A stretch of DNA of 64,000 nt from Pannonibacter phragmitetus_B (GTDB lineage: Bacteria > Pseudomonadota > Alphaproteobacteria > Rhizobiales > Stappiaceae). The stretch spans positions 3,348,001-3,412,000 of the forward strand of contig NZ_JBNINT010000001.1 of NCBI RefSeq assembly GCF_050510895.1. Reading direction: 5' to 3'. This document shows, one piece after another, positions 1 to 9,482 of this stretch (its first letter is position 1; each line of letters begins with the position of its first letter). The notes beneath the pieces were generated by a model. It saw nothing but the letters and a program-made list of their open reading frames with translations. It had not been told where the DNA came from and ran no database searches. A program made the position numbers and the translations under genes.

Positions 1-644
1 ACCGACTGGATACCAATTTCCTCTGCCACCCGGCGGAAAGCCGCCTCGATGGACATGCCGGATTCCACACAGATAAGCATCAGATCCAGTGCATCCGGCC
101 AAGCCCGGCGGATTGACTGCTGACGCTTTGTGATGAGGTTCTGCACATAGAGATTGGGCAGAAACGCGCCCACGCCGCCGGCAAAGAGCGCAATGCAAAA
201 TTTGGTCAGGGGCGGCAGAGATGCCGGCATGACCGCAAAGCCGTAGAAAAGCACCAGCAGGAAAAGCACAACAGGCACCACGAGCCTGGACAGGACGAAA
301 GTGTAGAGCGGCGCAGGGCCACGGAAACCAGCCATGCGCAGCTTGTCATTCGTCTGCTCGTCAGCAAACGCCGCCTTGAGATTGAGCCTGTCCACCAGAT
401 TGCGGACCCGGTCCTTCGGCTGGTTGCGCAAGGAGACACGGGTCTCCGCCTTCTCTGTGGCAAGACGGGCCCTTTCGCGGGCGCGCATCTTCTCGCGTTC
501 GAGCGCAACCGACTTCATTCGGCTTTTCAGGCCATCACGCTCCAGCACAGGCAAGACCAGCGCGAACACTGTGCCAGCGACCGCAACCATCGTCAGCAGC
601 GCGATGAGGAACTGAGTGTCCAGGAAGAAGCCGAAAAACACCAT
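1..644 (-). CDS. tadC: TadC, Flp pilus assembly inner-membrane protein (partial, 3' end outside window)
   Basis: The frame is open from an ATG at 644 to the window edge, about 214 codons, so the end of the gene is missing. It begins MVFFGFFLDTQFLIALL, a membrane segment. A charged stretch (about residues 35-95) follows, then a second hydrophobic block (about 100-125) and the start of the cytoplasmic helical region with GMSIEAAFRRVAEEIG. This is the layout of T2SSF-family platform proteins of the tad system. It lies 9 nt after the tadB stop in the same operon as cpaF. With TadB it should form the platform on which the CpaF ATPase acts. Which of the two platform proteins it is rests on gene order. 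Confidence 0.85.
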   Translation of the reverse strand, partial: MVFFGFFLDTQFLIALLTMVAVAGTVFALVLPVLERDGLKSRMKSVALEREKMRARERARLATEKAETRVSLRNQPKDRVRNLVDRLNLKAAFADEQTNDKLRMAGFRGPAPLYTFVLSRLVVPVVLFLLVLFYGFAVMPASLPPLTKFCIALFAGGVGAFLPNLYVQNLITKRQQSIRRAWPDALDLMLICVESGMSIEAAFRRVAEEIGIQS

Positions 645-653
645 GTCTTCCCC

Positions 654-1675
654 CTAAAAGTCAAAATTGATCATTTTGCGCATGACGAGAACCCCCATGA
701 ACATCCAGATAGCACTGCCAGCAAGGATGTAATGACCTCCCGTCGTCGTAAAAAGGAGAGTTATGTACTTTGGGGCTACCGTATACAGAATTAGAGACAC
801 AACAATTGGCAACGACCCAATAATTGCAGCGGAAGATTTGGCCTCTGCGCTAAGCGCCTTGATCTTCCCTTTCAACGTCTTTCGACTGCGGAGAACCTTT
901 GCAAGGTTGCTGAGCGCCTCAGACAGGCCGCCACCGGCCTGCTGCTGAATCGCAACGACAATCGAGAAGAAATTGGCTTCCGGCAGTGGTATCCGGTCCG
1001 GCATTCGGGCGACAGCATCCGTCAAGGATATGCCCATGACCTGCGCCTCGACGATCTTGCGGAACTCGGTGGCCACAGGCTCCCGCGATTCTGCAGCCAC
1101 GATCCGGATGCAGTCCGTCAACGGAAGCCCCGCACGCACGCCGCGCACAATAATGTCCACGGCGTTGGGCAGCTCATCGATGAAATTGTTGAGGCGCCGT
1201 TTGCGCCGCATGTTGAGATAAAAGCGCGGCACGCCCAAGGCACCGACGAAACCGAGAGCCAGCGCAATCAGCAACGACCCGCCCGAGATGATCAACCCCA
1301 GAAACAGCAACACCGCAGCACATGCGGCGCTCAAATAGATGAAGTGCTTGCGTTCCCAGTCGAGGCCTGCCTGCTCCAACCTTGCAGCAAGCGGCATGCT
1401 GCTGGCTTTTTCTGGCGCGCCTTCTGCTTGTCCTCGAACTCCTTGAGCTGGTCCTGCACCGACTTGCGGCGCCGGTCCGCATCCCGCTGCGGACGGCGGT
1501 CGACAGCAGAGACTTCCCGCGCCGAAATCGTCTCAAGACGCTCTTTTCTCTTGCGTGATCCATTGAGCAACGGTTCCAGCAGCACATAGAGAACGCTGCC
1601 GATGCTGAGGGCCACCAGAAGCGCAGCTGCAAGATTGGTCATCTCAGGGCTGAGGGTGACACCAAAGATCTCCAT
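654..1675 (-). CDS. tadB: TadB, Flp pilus assembly platform protein (frame broken)
   Basis: T2SSF-family inner-membrane platform protein of the Flp pilus. The first part (ATG at 1675, MEIFGVTLSPEMTNLAAALL, one membrane helix and a basic linker ending KARQKK) is in one frame. The rest (SSMPLAARLEQAGLDWERK onward, with hydrophobic segments near both ends) is in another. The frames join at the TTTTT run at 1407-1411 (AAAAA on the coding strand). One extra A restores about 340 aa, the family's usual length. The start overlaps the cpaF stop as ATGA. I read the break as a sequencing indel. Confidence 0.88.
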
Positions 1676-3165
1676 CAGCCCATCTCCGGCGCTTCGGAGG
1701 CATCAAGCGCCGCAGCCAGCCGCTGTTCCTCACCATAATACCGGGCGCGGTCCCAGAACCGTGGACGGCCAATGCCGGTGGACCGGTGCCGGCCAAGAAT
1801 GCGGCCCTGCGCATCTTCGCCAAGAATGTCGTAAAGGAAGATGTCCTGCGTGATGATCACGTCACCTTCCATTCCCATCACCTCGGTGACGTGTGTGATA
1901 CGGCGGGACCCGTCGCGCAGGCGGGCGGCCTGAACGACCACGTCCACGGAAGACACAATCATCTCGCGCAGTGTTTTGGAGGGCAGCGAGAAGCCGCCCA
2001 TCGTGATCATGGACTCAAGACGCGACAGCGCTTCACGGGGCGAGTTGGCATGCAACGTGCCCATGGAGCCGTCATGGCCGGTGTTCATGGCCTGCAGCAG
2101 ATCAAAAGCTTCCGGTCCGCGCACTTCGCCGACGATGATGCGTTCCGGCCGCATGCGCAGGCAGTTCTTGACGAGATCGCGCATCGTGACCTCGCCTTCA
2201 CCTTCGAGGTTCGGCGGACGGGTTTCAAGCCGGACCACATGCGGCTGCTGCAACTGCAGTTCGGCAGAGTCTTCACATGTGATGATGCGTTCGGAGGTGT
2301 CTATATAGGCCGTGAGACAGTTCAGCAGTGTTGTCTTGCCTGAGCCCGTGCCCCCCGAGACCAGCACGTTACAGCGCGACCGGCCGATGATCTGGAGAAC
2401 CACGGCACCTTCCGGCGAGATCGACCCGTAGCGGACGAGCTGGTCGAGCGTCAGCTTGTCACGCTTGAACTTGCGGATGGTGAGCGCAGGCCCGTCAATG
2501 GCAAGCGGCGGCGCAATGACGTTGACGCGCGAACCGTCCGGCAGGCGGGCGTCGCAGATCGGGCTCGATTCATCAACGCGGCGGCCCACCTGGCTGACGA
2601 TGCGCTGGCAGATATTCATCAGCTGCGCATTGTCGCGGAAGGAGATGCCCGTCTTCTGCATCTTGCCGCCGGTTTCAATGTAAACCGTGTGGGCACCATT
2701 GACCATGATGTCGGCAATGTCGTCACGTGCCAGCAGCGGCTCCAGCGGCCCGTAGCCCAGAACGTCGTTGCAAATGTCCTCCAGCAGGTCTTCCTGCTCG
2801 GAAATGGACATGACCACGTTCTTCAGCGCGATGATGTCATTCACCACATCGCGGATTTCGTCACGCGCGTCTTCCGGCCCGAGGCGGCTCAGCTGCGACA
2901 GGTCAATCGCCTCGACGAGCGCGCTGAAAATGGCAGCCTTCGTGGCGTAATATTCAGCCGAGCGCTTGCGCAGCCGGTCTTCCGCTGGCGCCTCTGCCTG
3001 CGAAGCAGAGGACTGTGCAGCAGGCCGGGAAGATGCCACCGGAGCATCACGCAGATCGTTGATCAACTGCGATGCCTGATCCGGCGCACGCGAAACAGGT
3101 GCGGCCGGGCGGATCTTACCGCCCTGCTCCGTTCCGCTTGTTGGGGTACCGCGCCTGCCAAACAT
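1675..3165 (-). CDS. cpaF: CpaF/TadA, pilus assembly secretion ATPase
   Basis: 496 aa, intact. Hexameric T2SSE/VirB11-type ATPase that powers Flp pilus assembly at the inner membrane. A variable N-terminus (1-60) is followed by the N-terminal ATPase domain. Walker A GGTGSGKT is at about 271-278, an Asp-box-like region near 297-300 (CEDS), Walker B RIIVGEVRG at about 342-350 and the His box GHDGSMGTLHAN at about 363-374. All catalytic motifs are present. The gene sits between cpaE and tadB, with ATGA overlap to tadB, in canonical tad order. Confidence 0.96.
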   Translation of the reverse strand: MFGRRGTPTSGTEQGGKIRPAAPVSRAPDQASQLINDLRDAPVASSRPAAQSSASQAEAPAEDRLRKRSAEYYATKAAIFSALVEAIDLSQLSRLGPEDARDEIRDVVNDIIALKNVVMSISEQEDLLEDICNDVLGYGPLEPLLARDDIADIMVNGAHTVYIETGGKMQKTGISFRDNAQLMNICQRIVSQVGRRVDESSPICDARLPDGSRVNVIAPPLAIDGPALTIRKFKRDKLTLDQLVRYGSISPEGAVVLQIIGRSRCNVLVSGGTGSGKTTLLNCLTAYIDTSERIITCEDSAELQLQQPHVVRLETRPPNLEGEGEVTMRDLVKNCLRMRPERIIVGEVRGPEAFDLLQAMNTGHDGSMGTLHANSPREALSRLESMITMGGFSLPSKTLREMIVSSVDVVVQAARLRDGSRRITHVTEVMGMEGDVIITQDIFLYDILGEDAQGRILGRHRSTGIGRPRFWDRARYYGEEQRLAAALDASEAPEMG

Positions 3166-3197
3166 CTGCAGCTCTTGCTCCTGCGGCCTTACAGCCG

Positions 3198-4489
3198 TTA
3201 CTTGCCCTTCCTGAGCAGGTCCATAAGGGCCGACACCGGCGAGCGCCGGCCCCGCTTGATTTCACCCCGGCCAGAGACCGAATGGGCAATCTGGGAAATA
3301 AGGTCATTCACCGCGTGGCGGGAATCCAGCTCGCCAATCATCTGGCCATTGTTGGCGGCGGTCCCGAACAGATGCGGATCAAAGGAATCGATGCCAGGAC
3401 AGGCAGATTGAGAGCCTTGGCAAATTCTTCCGGCTTGATCTCAGGCCGCTTCGGCATGCCGACACGGTTCAGCACCAGATGAGGCGGCTGGTCGTTGGGA
3501 CGCATCTGCCTCAGAGTGTCGACCAGGTTTTTGGCATTGCGCAGGTTTGCAAGGTCCGGTTCTGCCACCATCACCACGTCGTCGGAGATCTGCAGCAGAT
3601 GACGGATCCAGTTGTTCCAGGCATGAGGCAGATCCAGCACAATGGCTGGCGTGCCCTGCCGCATCACATCCACCAGCGGGTCAAACGAGGTCTCTGAATA
3701 ATCGTAGCCGCGCTCCAGAGAAGCGGGAGCGGCCAGAAGGCTGAGATGATCCGTGCAGCGCGACAGAATGCGGTCGAGGAAAGTCTCATCCAGCCGCTCG
3801 GGCGCCGAAACGGCTTCATAGACCCCTTGAAGCGGGTCCTGATTGTAGTCAAGGCCAGCCGTCCCAAACGGCAGGTCAAGGTCAGCCAGCACGACCTCAC
3901 TGCCAAATGCACGAGCGAGGCTCCATGCCACATTGTGCGACAGTGTCGAGGAGCCGCATCCTCCCTTGACCCCGAAAAAGGCCATGGTCCGGCCCAGCGG
4001 TTCGGACTGAGGATCGCTGTAGAGGCCGCCAACAGCACCGATGACCTGCAGGATTGTGACAGGCGCCACGAGATACTCGCTGACCCCACGCTGGATCAGA
4101 TCGCGGTAAAGCGCCACATCATTGATGCGCCCGATAACGATCACCTTGGTGCCCGCGTCGCAATATTCGGCCAGCCGGTCCAGATCTGCGATAAGGCTCT
4201 GCTGACTCGCGCCGCACTCGATCACGATCAGATTGGGCGTCGGAGCCTGCGAGAAGTGCTCGATAGCCGCCTGGATGCCACCCATGTGCACCTTCAGGTG
4301 CGCCTTGGTCATACGGCGGTCTTCGCCCGCAGCCTCGATTGTACGCGCCGTCTCCGCGTCCATGCAGAAGGCCTGCATGGAAATGCGCGGCACCGGGCGG
4401 ATGTCCTGCACAGGCTTATAGGATGCCTCGCCGGCAAGCCCGTCTTCCGGCTCCTGCATGGCCCAGTTCTGGCCGCTTGCATTGCTCAT
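3198..4489 (-). CDS. cpaE: CpaE/TadZ, pilus polar-localisation ATPase-like protein (frame broken near C-terminus)
   Basis: Receiver-like N-terminal domain (about 50-150) followed by a MinD/ParA-type domain with a deviant P-loop, VKGGCGSSTLSHN, and the LADLDLPFGTAGLD segment. TadZ/CpaE proteins place the pilus machine at the pole. The frame as written stops after 383 aa with an aberrant tail (IRICSGPPPTMAR). Inserting one base at the AAA run at 3381-3383 gives PFDPHLFGTAANNGQM and a frame running to a TAA at 3198-3200, about 430 aa and typical for the family. cpaF starts 33 nt downstream. Confidence 0.92.
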
Positions 4490-4510
4490 GCCGCCCTCCT
4501 TGCCATGCCG

Positions 4511-5227
4511 TCAGTTGTTGCCCACGCCGGAGACATTGGCACCGGTACCTTCCTTGTAGTCGGTCGCCGTCTGCTCGCCCTTGCGGTATTTCTCGAGCAC
4601 AACGCCGCGCCTGTTCTGGTCCGAAGCTCCAATCGCGCGCGGGCCCATGAGGTCAGCCGGATTGGCGACCATGGCGGCGAGATTGGACTGCGTTGCGCAG
4701 CCGAAGTCATAATAGTCGTTGTTCGGGCCGATGGTGCTGGCCATATTCTCCGGCCAGGTGCCGCAAGGTCCCACCGCCCCTTTCATCTTTGCATAGGAAA
4801 GGCGGACGGGCGTGGAGAGACGGGCATCAGCGACGCCATAGCTGCGGACCTGCACGTTCCGCTGCGCCACGCCACCTTGCACAAGCGCCGCCCGGATCTG
4901 CGGCACAACCGTACTGGCGGCGATCTCGTTGGCCGAGCCAGACGGGACCAGCACTTCGACCGTGGACGCACCCGAGGCACGTGCCTCTGCTCCGTACTGC
5001 GCAATGCGGGCCGCATAGTCACGCCCAAGGTTGCGCGCCGAGGCAGCGAGCTGAATGTCGAGCACTTCCGCCTGCTCGGAGATCATGATCGGGTGCCTGA
5101 CCCGGTAGTCGTTGGACGCCATGACTGCAGGCGTGGGCTGGGTCTGACATCCCGCCAGAACCGCTGCCGCACAAACGGCGATGGCAATTTTCCCCTTCAC
5201 GGAGCGCTTGGTCTGTTCCCTATTCAT
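4511..5227 (-). CDS. cpaD: CpaD, pilus assembly lipoprotein
   Basis: 238 aa. A hydrophobic leader ends in the lipobox LAGC at about residues 24-27, so it should be an outer-membrane lipoprotein. The body matches the CpaD family (HPIMISEQAEVLDI near the start, a C-terminal GCATQSNLAAMVANPADLM segment). CpaD is thought to assist assembly of the CpaC secretin. It overlaps the 3' end of cpaC by a few bases and precedes cpaE, the usual order. Confidence 0.93.
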   Translation of the reverse strand: MNREQTKRSVKGKIAIAVCAAAVLAGCQTQPTPAVMASNDYRVRHPIMISEQAEVLDIQLAASARNLGRDYAARIAQYGAEARASGASTVEVLVPSGSANEIAASTVVPQIRAALVQGGVAQRNVQVRSYGVADARLSTPVRLSYAKMKGAVGPCGTWPENMASTIGPNNDYYDFGCATQSNLAAMVANPADLMGPRAIGASDQNRRGVVLEKYRKGEQTATDYKEGTGANVSGVGNN

Positions 5228-6652
5228 AGATGAACCCCACCTGGCCCTGATAGCTGCCCGGAACCGGAGCCCCGGCGGTGTTGAACACCCGGTTCAGCTG
5301 ATTGAAGAAAATGGCCTCACCGTCGGAAGAAGGCGCAAAGTTGCTGTCCGGCCGGGCAAGCGCGCTCTGCGCCACCGGCTTGACGACATAGGGGGTCACG
5401 AAAACCACCAGCTCCGTCTGCTGGCGAAGGAAGTCGCGGCTCTTGAACAATGCCCCCAGCACGGGGATCTGCATGAGACCGGGCACGCCGCTCGCGGTTT
5501 GCCGGTAGCTCTCCTTCAGCAGGCCCGCCATCACCAGCGTGCCGCCGGAGGGAAGCTCAACTGTCGATTCTGCCCGGCGCACCTTGATCGCCGGGATCGT
5601 GATGCCACCTGTCATCACCGCCCCTTCATCCGAAAGCTCGCTGACTTCCGTCTTGATCCGGAGGCTGACATTGCCTTCGTTCAGAACAATGGGCGTGAAA
5701 TCCAGGCCGACACCGAACTTCTTGAACTCGATGCCGAGCTTGTCGTTGTCATAGCTCACGGGAATGGGGAACTCGCCGCCCGCAATAAAGCTGGCGTTCT
5801 CGCCGGAAATGGCCGTCAGTGTCGGCTCGGCCAGAGTGCGGATGACACCATCGCGCTGCAAGGCGCGGAGCTGGGCCGAAAAGGTGGAACCGCCAGAGGA
5901 GAAGCTCCCCAGAAGGCTGCCTTGGGATGTAATCCCGGTATTGACGGGGAAGCTGGCCGCATTGGCGATTCCAAAGCCGAAACTGCCACTCGACAGCGTT
6001 CCGGACATGGTGACGCCGAGCTGCTTGATGACAGAACGGTCGACCTCGGCAACGGTCACCTTGAGCTGGATCTGATCCTTGCCGCCGACAGTGATCATGT
6101 TGAGCACGGCCTGCTCAGAACCGCCCTGACCGCCACTGCCTCCGGACTGCGCCAGAAACCGTGCTGCCAGGTCAGCCGCCTTCTGTGCATCCCCTGTGCT
6201 TTGCGCCGTGCCCGTCAGGACCACGCTTCCGTTGAGCGAGATCCGCTCGGATATCCGTGTTCGGCATCAGCTTGCGGATGATGGCGTTCAGGTCCGATGT
6301 ATCCGGCTCAACCCGCACGCTGAAGCTTGCGATCTCGCGGCCGGAAGTGCCGAAGAGCACCACGCTCGCCTGGCCCGCCTTGTTGCCAACAACATAGATG
6401 CGGTTGCGGCTGCGCACCGTGGCATTTGCGATCTCCGGCTCAGACACCAGCACATCCGCCACATCTTCGGCGATATCGACCACCACGGAGCGGCCAAGGC
6501 CGACACGCAGGATACGCTCGCCCGCCCTCGCCTGCGGCGATGCTGACCGATTTGGGGAAGCCTTGTGCCGCGGCAGGCGCCGGGGCGCCCAGGAGAGTGC
6601 CAAGAGCCACTTGTGCTGCCAGCAGCATGACGGCCAGCCATCTCCCAGTCAT
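5220..6652 (-). CDS. cpaC: CpaC/RcpA, Flp pilus outer-membrane secretin (two frame breaks)
   Basis: T2/T3SS secretin forming the outer-membrane pilus pore. Signal peptide from the ATG at 6652 (MTGRWLAVMLLAAQVALG, cleavage near APAAAQG). The N-terminal pilus domain follows in a second frame (ERILRVGLGRSVVVDIAEDV). The BON-like and secretin core (VDRSVIKQLGVTM, TEVSELSDEGAVM, LLKESYRQTASGVPGL) is in a third. Breaks lie at about 6519-6530 and 6244-6256. Both can be explained by one surplus base, unlike most breaks in this window. Reconstructed length is about 476 aa, normal for CpaC. The start has an AGGAAAA purine stretch just upstream. Confidence 0.9.
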
Positions 6653-6701
6653 GGCCTTTTCCTTCCCGGTTGCTGTCCCGCCATCAATACGCATCGCGGC
6701 C

Positions 6702-7484
6702 TCACTGTCCTGCGCCATTGCTGGAAACGCCGTAGCGCACGAAGCTGACGCCGTCGTTGCCTCTGCGCGGCGTATCCTCGACATCGCCATCAGCAGAATC
6801 CTGGGCACTGCGCAACGTGAGGGCAATCTTGCCGAGCTGCTGTGCCTGAGCAATCATCTCGGCCTGTTCCGGAGAAAGCTCGAGTGTGGCGGTGCGCTCA
6901 GGCTCCAGAATCTTGACATCCCGCTCTCCGGCAACGATCGCGTCGATGGCCAGAACTCTGACGTTCTGCAGGATCGTTTCGGAAACAGCGGTGGTGACAC
7001 TGCCTTGAACGGTTCTTGTGAGGATCACGTCAACCTTGTTGCCCGGCAGGATGAAACCACCAGCCATCGTTTCCGTTTCGACCGACACTGCGATTGCGCG
7101 CATGCCCTTGGGCAGAACGGATGCCATGTAACCATTGGCCGCGGTGATCAGGCGCTGCTCGCGCACCGGCTCACCATTGTAGAGCGGCGTCTTCGCAATC
7201 TGACCCGCCATCGAGAGCTCTGCCTCAGGCTGCTGGTCGCGGGTGATGGCACCGGCTGGCACCACGTCACGTGGCCAATCGGTCCACTTCAGATCGTGAG
7301 GCTGAAGCAACTCGCCAGGTTTGATGTCGCGGGTGACGATGAGAACAGGGACCGTGGGCTGGACGGTAACCTCTGCCTGAACAGGCGCAGGCTGTTCGGG
7401 AGCGCGCGACGATATCACCATGCGCGCCGCGAGAAGTCCCGCGCCGATCGCGATGCCGAGCACCAGAAGCCTTGCATGTTTCAT
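6702..7484 (-). CDS. cpaB: CpaB/RcpC, Flp pilus assembly protein with SAF domain
   Basis: 260 aa, intact. One N-terminal membrane anchor (MKHARLLVLGIAIGAGLLAA), a Pro-rich linker, then a SAF domain (VPVLIVTRDIKPGELLQPHD) and the RcpC/CpaB domain (GFILPGNKVDVILTRTVQG, LQNVRVLAID). CpaB is a periplasmic partner of the secretin. First gene of the cpaB-cpaC-cpaD-cpaE-cpaF-tadB-tadC run. The upstream 184 nt carry GTTAACC motifs, described separately. Confidence 0.94.
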   Translation of the reverse strand: MKHARLLVLGIAIGAGLLAARMVISSRAPEQPAPVQAEVTVQPTVPVLIVTRDIKPGELLQPHDLKWTDWPRDVVPAGAITRDQQPEAELSMAGQIAKTPLYNGEPVREQRLITAANGYMASVLPKGMRAIAVSVETETMAGGFILPGNKVDVILTRTVQGSVTTAVSETILQNVRVLAIDAIVAGERDVKILEPERTATLELSPEQAEMIAQAQQLGKIALTLRSAQDSADGDVEDTPRRGNDGVSFVRYGVSSNGAGQ

Positions 7485-7559
7485 CGCAACTCATCCACCA
7501 ACACAATTCAGCCCTTCGCAGGCTTGTTGATAGTGTGGCAGGCAATTCGTCAAAACATA

Positions 7560-7600
7560 GTTAACCAAGAGTGAGGAGAATTGGTTAACCCGTATTAACC
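7560..7600 (-). promoter_or_regulatory. TTAACC-type motifs upstream of cpaB (CtrA-like candidate)
   Basis: GTTAACCAA at 7560-7568 and TTGGTTAAC at 7581-7589 form a perfect 9-bp inverted repeat with a 12-nt spacer. A third TTAACC lies at 7595-7600. They sit about 75-115 nt upstream of the cpaB start. TTAACC-containing elements resemble binding sites of the cell-cycle regulator CtrA, which controls pilus genes in Caulobacter. The motif is seen; the regulator is inferred. Confidence 0.45.
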
Positions 7601-7668
7601 GCTTGCGGCGCGCTCCTGCGTTCAGCTGAAGAAGTAAATTTAGTCATGCAAAGGTTACGGTCGGCACA

Positions 7669-8174
7669 TTAACCGATCAAGCCGAACCAATAACTGGAGG
7701 GATAGACGTGAAGTGCCGCCGCTGCGATGGCAATTCCGTAGGGAATGCCGGATTTATGATCAAGCAACCGCGCAGACCAATCATGACGTCCGAGCATTTT
7801 TGGAACGAATGGCATCTGGCGCAACTGCAAGAGACCCAGCGTAAGCACCATGCCATAGACTGCTGTGAGAAGAAGAAACTCGGTCAGGGACTGGCCCAGT
7901 CCGAACCAGAGCGCAGCAGCGGCGGCAAACTTGGCATCACCGCCCCCATCCAGCCCATGGTAAACATCCCGAAACAGACGGAAAGCACGAGCGCCCCAGC
8001 GGCAAGATGCTGGCCAAAGGCAGAAACAGGCATGCCCGTCGCGGCCGCCAGGATGCAAAAAGCACCGGCGAGCAGGAGAGACACCCTGTTGGGGATCTTC
8101 ATGGTCAACAGATCAGACGAGGCAGCGAAAGCGGCCAAAACCGGAAAGACGACAAGAAGGGCTGCTTCAATCAT
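7669..8174 (-). CDS. cpaA: CpaA/TadV, prepilin peptidase (frame broken)
   Basis: A24-family aspartic peptidase that cleaves Flp prepilin at the inner membrane. The N-terminal half (MIEAALLVVFPVLAAFAAS, with catalytic Asp in ASSDLLTMKIPN) is in one frame. The second half, starting GGGDAKFAAAAALWFG, which holds the second catalytic Asp of the G-x-D-A-K motif, is in another. Adding one base to the CCCCC run at 7943-7947 joins them into a protein of about 168 aa with several membrane helices and a TAA stop at 7669. Located between flp and cpaB. Confidence 0.9.
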
Positions 8175-8325
8175 CCTGTTTCACCGGGTTTGAGCTTCAA
8201 TAGCAGGTTAGAGATATACTGGCAGGCCAGGCCCTGACACACTCAGGCATCTCAGGGCCCGAGCCTTCGGGTGACGCATGCCCCGCCCCGTCCAGAAGAC
8301 GAGGCATGCGATTAACTGATGCGGA

Positions 8326-8514
8326 TCAGTTGCCGCCACCACCCACTGCGGCCTGAAGAGCAGTGTTCACATTGGTGAACACTGCAGTCAACGAACCGCC
8401 CGTCGCCTGCAGAATACCCACGATCACGACTGAGATCAGACCTGCGATCAGGCCATATTCAATGGCGGTTGCGCCGGATTCATCCTTGGCGAAACGCGCA
8501 AAAAGCTTCTTCAT
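8326..8514 (-). CDS. flp: Flp/PilA family type IVb pilin
   Basis: 62 aa from the ATG at 8514, which has a TTGGAG ribosome-binding site; the longer upstream frame is not needed. MKKLFARFAKDESGATAIEY has the short basic leader, the G-A-T-A-I-E-Y processing site with Glu at +5 and the Tyr next to it. A hydrophobic helix and a Gly-rich end follow. This is the major pilin of the tad machine. The Gly-rich GGGGN tail is common among alphaproteobacterial Flp pilins. Confidence 0.95.
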   Translation of the reverse strand: MKKLFARFAKDESGATAIEYGLIAGLISVVIVGILQATGGSLTAVFTNVNTALQAAVGGGGN

Positions 8515-8847
8515 CTGGTTTGCTCCAACGTCACATGATTGACAGCTCCGCCCGCCGGCCTTGTTTCCGGCCGATCGAACTTGAGCTGACGCTACGGCCC
8601 CCATGTTTCTATCTAGTTAAAATTATCGGCATTTATCATAAGACGCCCCGATGTTACTTTAATGGTTAATGAAGAGCTTCCTTTATCGGTAAAATTTTCC
8701 TATAATTTCCCAAATAATCCTAAGTATCGATACTTATCCATGGCACCATGCCGTTTAGAAACTGGAGCTTCTCATTAGGGTTTCATTCACCAAACAACGT
8801 CATGATTGACGGGATTCATGACCTTTATGGCCCTGATGGAGTGAGAC
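8515..8847. promoter_or_regulatory. Divergent intergenic region, flp promoter side with a TTAACCAT box
   Basis: 333 nt without a gene, AT-rich from about 8600 to 8760, between flp (left) and the divergent pilus N-domain gene (right). On the flp strand a TTAACCAT octamer (8662-8669) lies about 150 nt upstream of the flp start. This octamer matches a CtrA half-site reported for alphaproteobacteria. No convincing -35/-10 pair could be fixed by eye. Confidence 0.4.
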
Positions 8848-9363
8848 ATGCCGCGCATCACACATTCGCTTGCTGCACGGGCGCTTGCAGCACGGGCGCT
8901 TGCACCACTGGCTGGACTGGCTGTCCTGCTGCCGGTCGCGCTGATGGCCGCTGAGGGTGTCTCTGTCCCTGTAGACCAGTCGAAGGTCTTCCGGATCGAG
9001 CAGCCTGCGAGCACCGTGATTGTCGGCAACCCGGTCTTTGCCGCCGTCACCATGCATGACCGTTACACGGTCGTGGTCACGGGCAAGTCAGCGGGCACCA
9101 CGAACCTGATCATACTGGATGCTGACTCCCAGCCGATCATCGACGAGCCGCTTTTCGTCACCGCCGGGTCGCAGAACACCGTCACGGTGACGCGCAAAGA
9201 CACACGCTACAGCTACAGCTGCGCGCCGAACTGCGCCGCGATACCTGTAACGGGTGACGGCAAGGAGGCTTTCTCGACAGTTGCCGAGCAGATTACGCAG
9301 CGTGATCAGATGGCACTGCAGGCTGTGGGCAAGGAAGCCTCGGGCCTGCCGATGCCGCGCTAG
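8848..9363 (+). CDS. Stand-alone pilus assembly N-terminal domain protein
   Basis: 171 aa. A signal peptide rich in Ala/Leu (from a 15-bp tandem repeat) is followed by a domain like the N-terminus of CpaC-type secretins: SVPVDQSKVFRIEQPASTVI, VGNPVFAAV and TGKSAGTTNLIILD. There is no secretin core; the C-terminal part (about 110-171) is short, with two Cys in SCAPNCAAIP. Such single-domain proteins accompany tad loci and probably act in the periplasm with the secretin. GGAGTGAG precedes the ATG. It starts the rightward pilus group. Confidence 0.82.
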   Translation: MPRITHSLAARALAARALAPLAGLAVLLPVALMAAEGVSVPVDQSKVFRIEQPASTVIVGNPVFAAVTMHDRYTVVVTGKSAGTTNLIILDADSQPIIDEPLFVTAGSQNTVTVTRKDTRYSYSCAPNCAAIPVTGDGKEAFSTVAEQITQRDQMALQAVGKEASGLPMPR

Positions 9364-9482
9364 AGCAGGGCCAGCAAAGCCGGGGCCTGAGCGACGTCCG
9401 GAATTGTGTGCAGACAAACAGATCGAGCACTTTCAATAGCTCCGCTTTCATTGAAAGTGTTCTGGACAGGGGAAGACAGAAG

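Noticed and set aside
1407..1411. Programmed ribosomal frameshift in tadB at the A-run
   Set aside because: Similar breaks occur across unrelated genes in this window, so a shared technical cause is simpler than regulated recoding.
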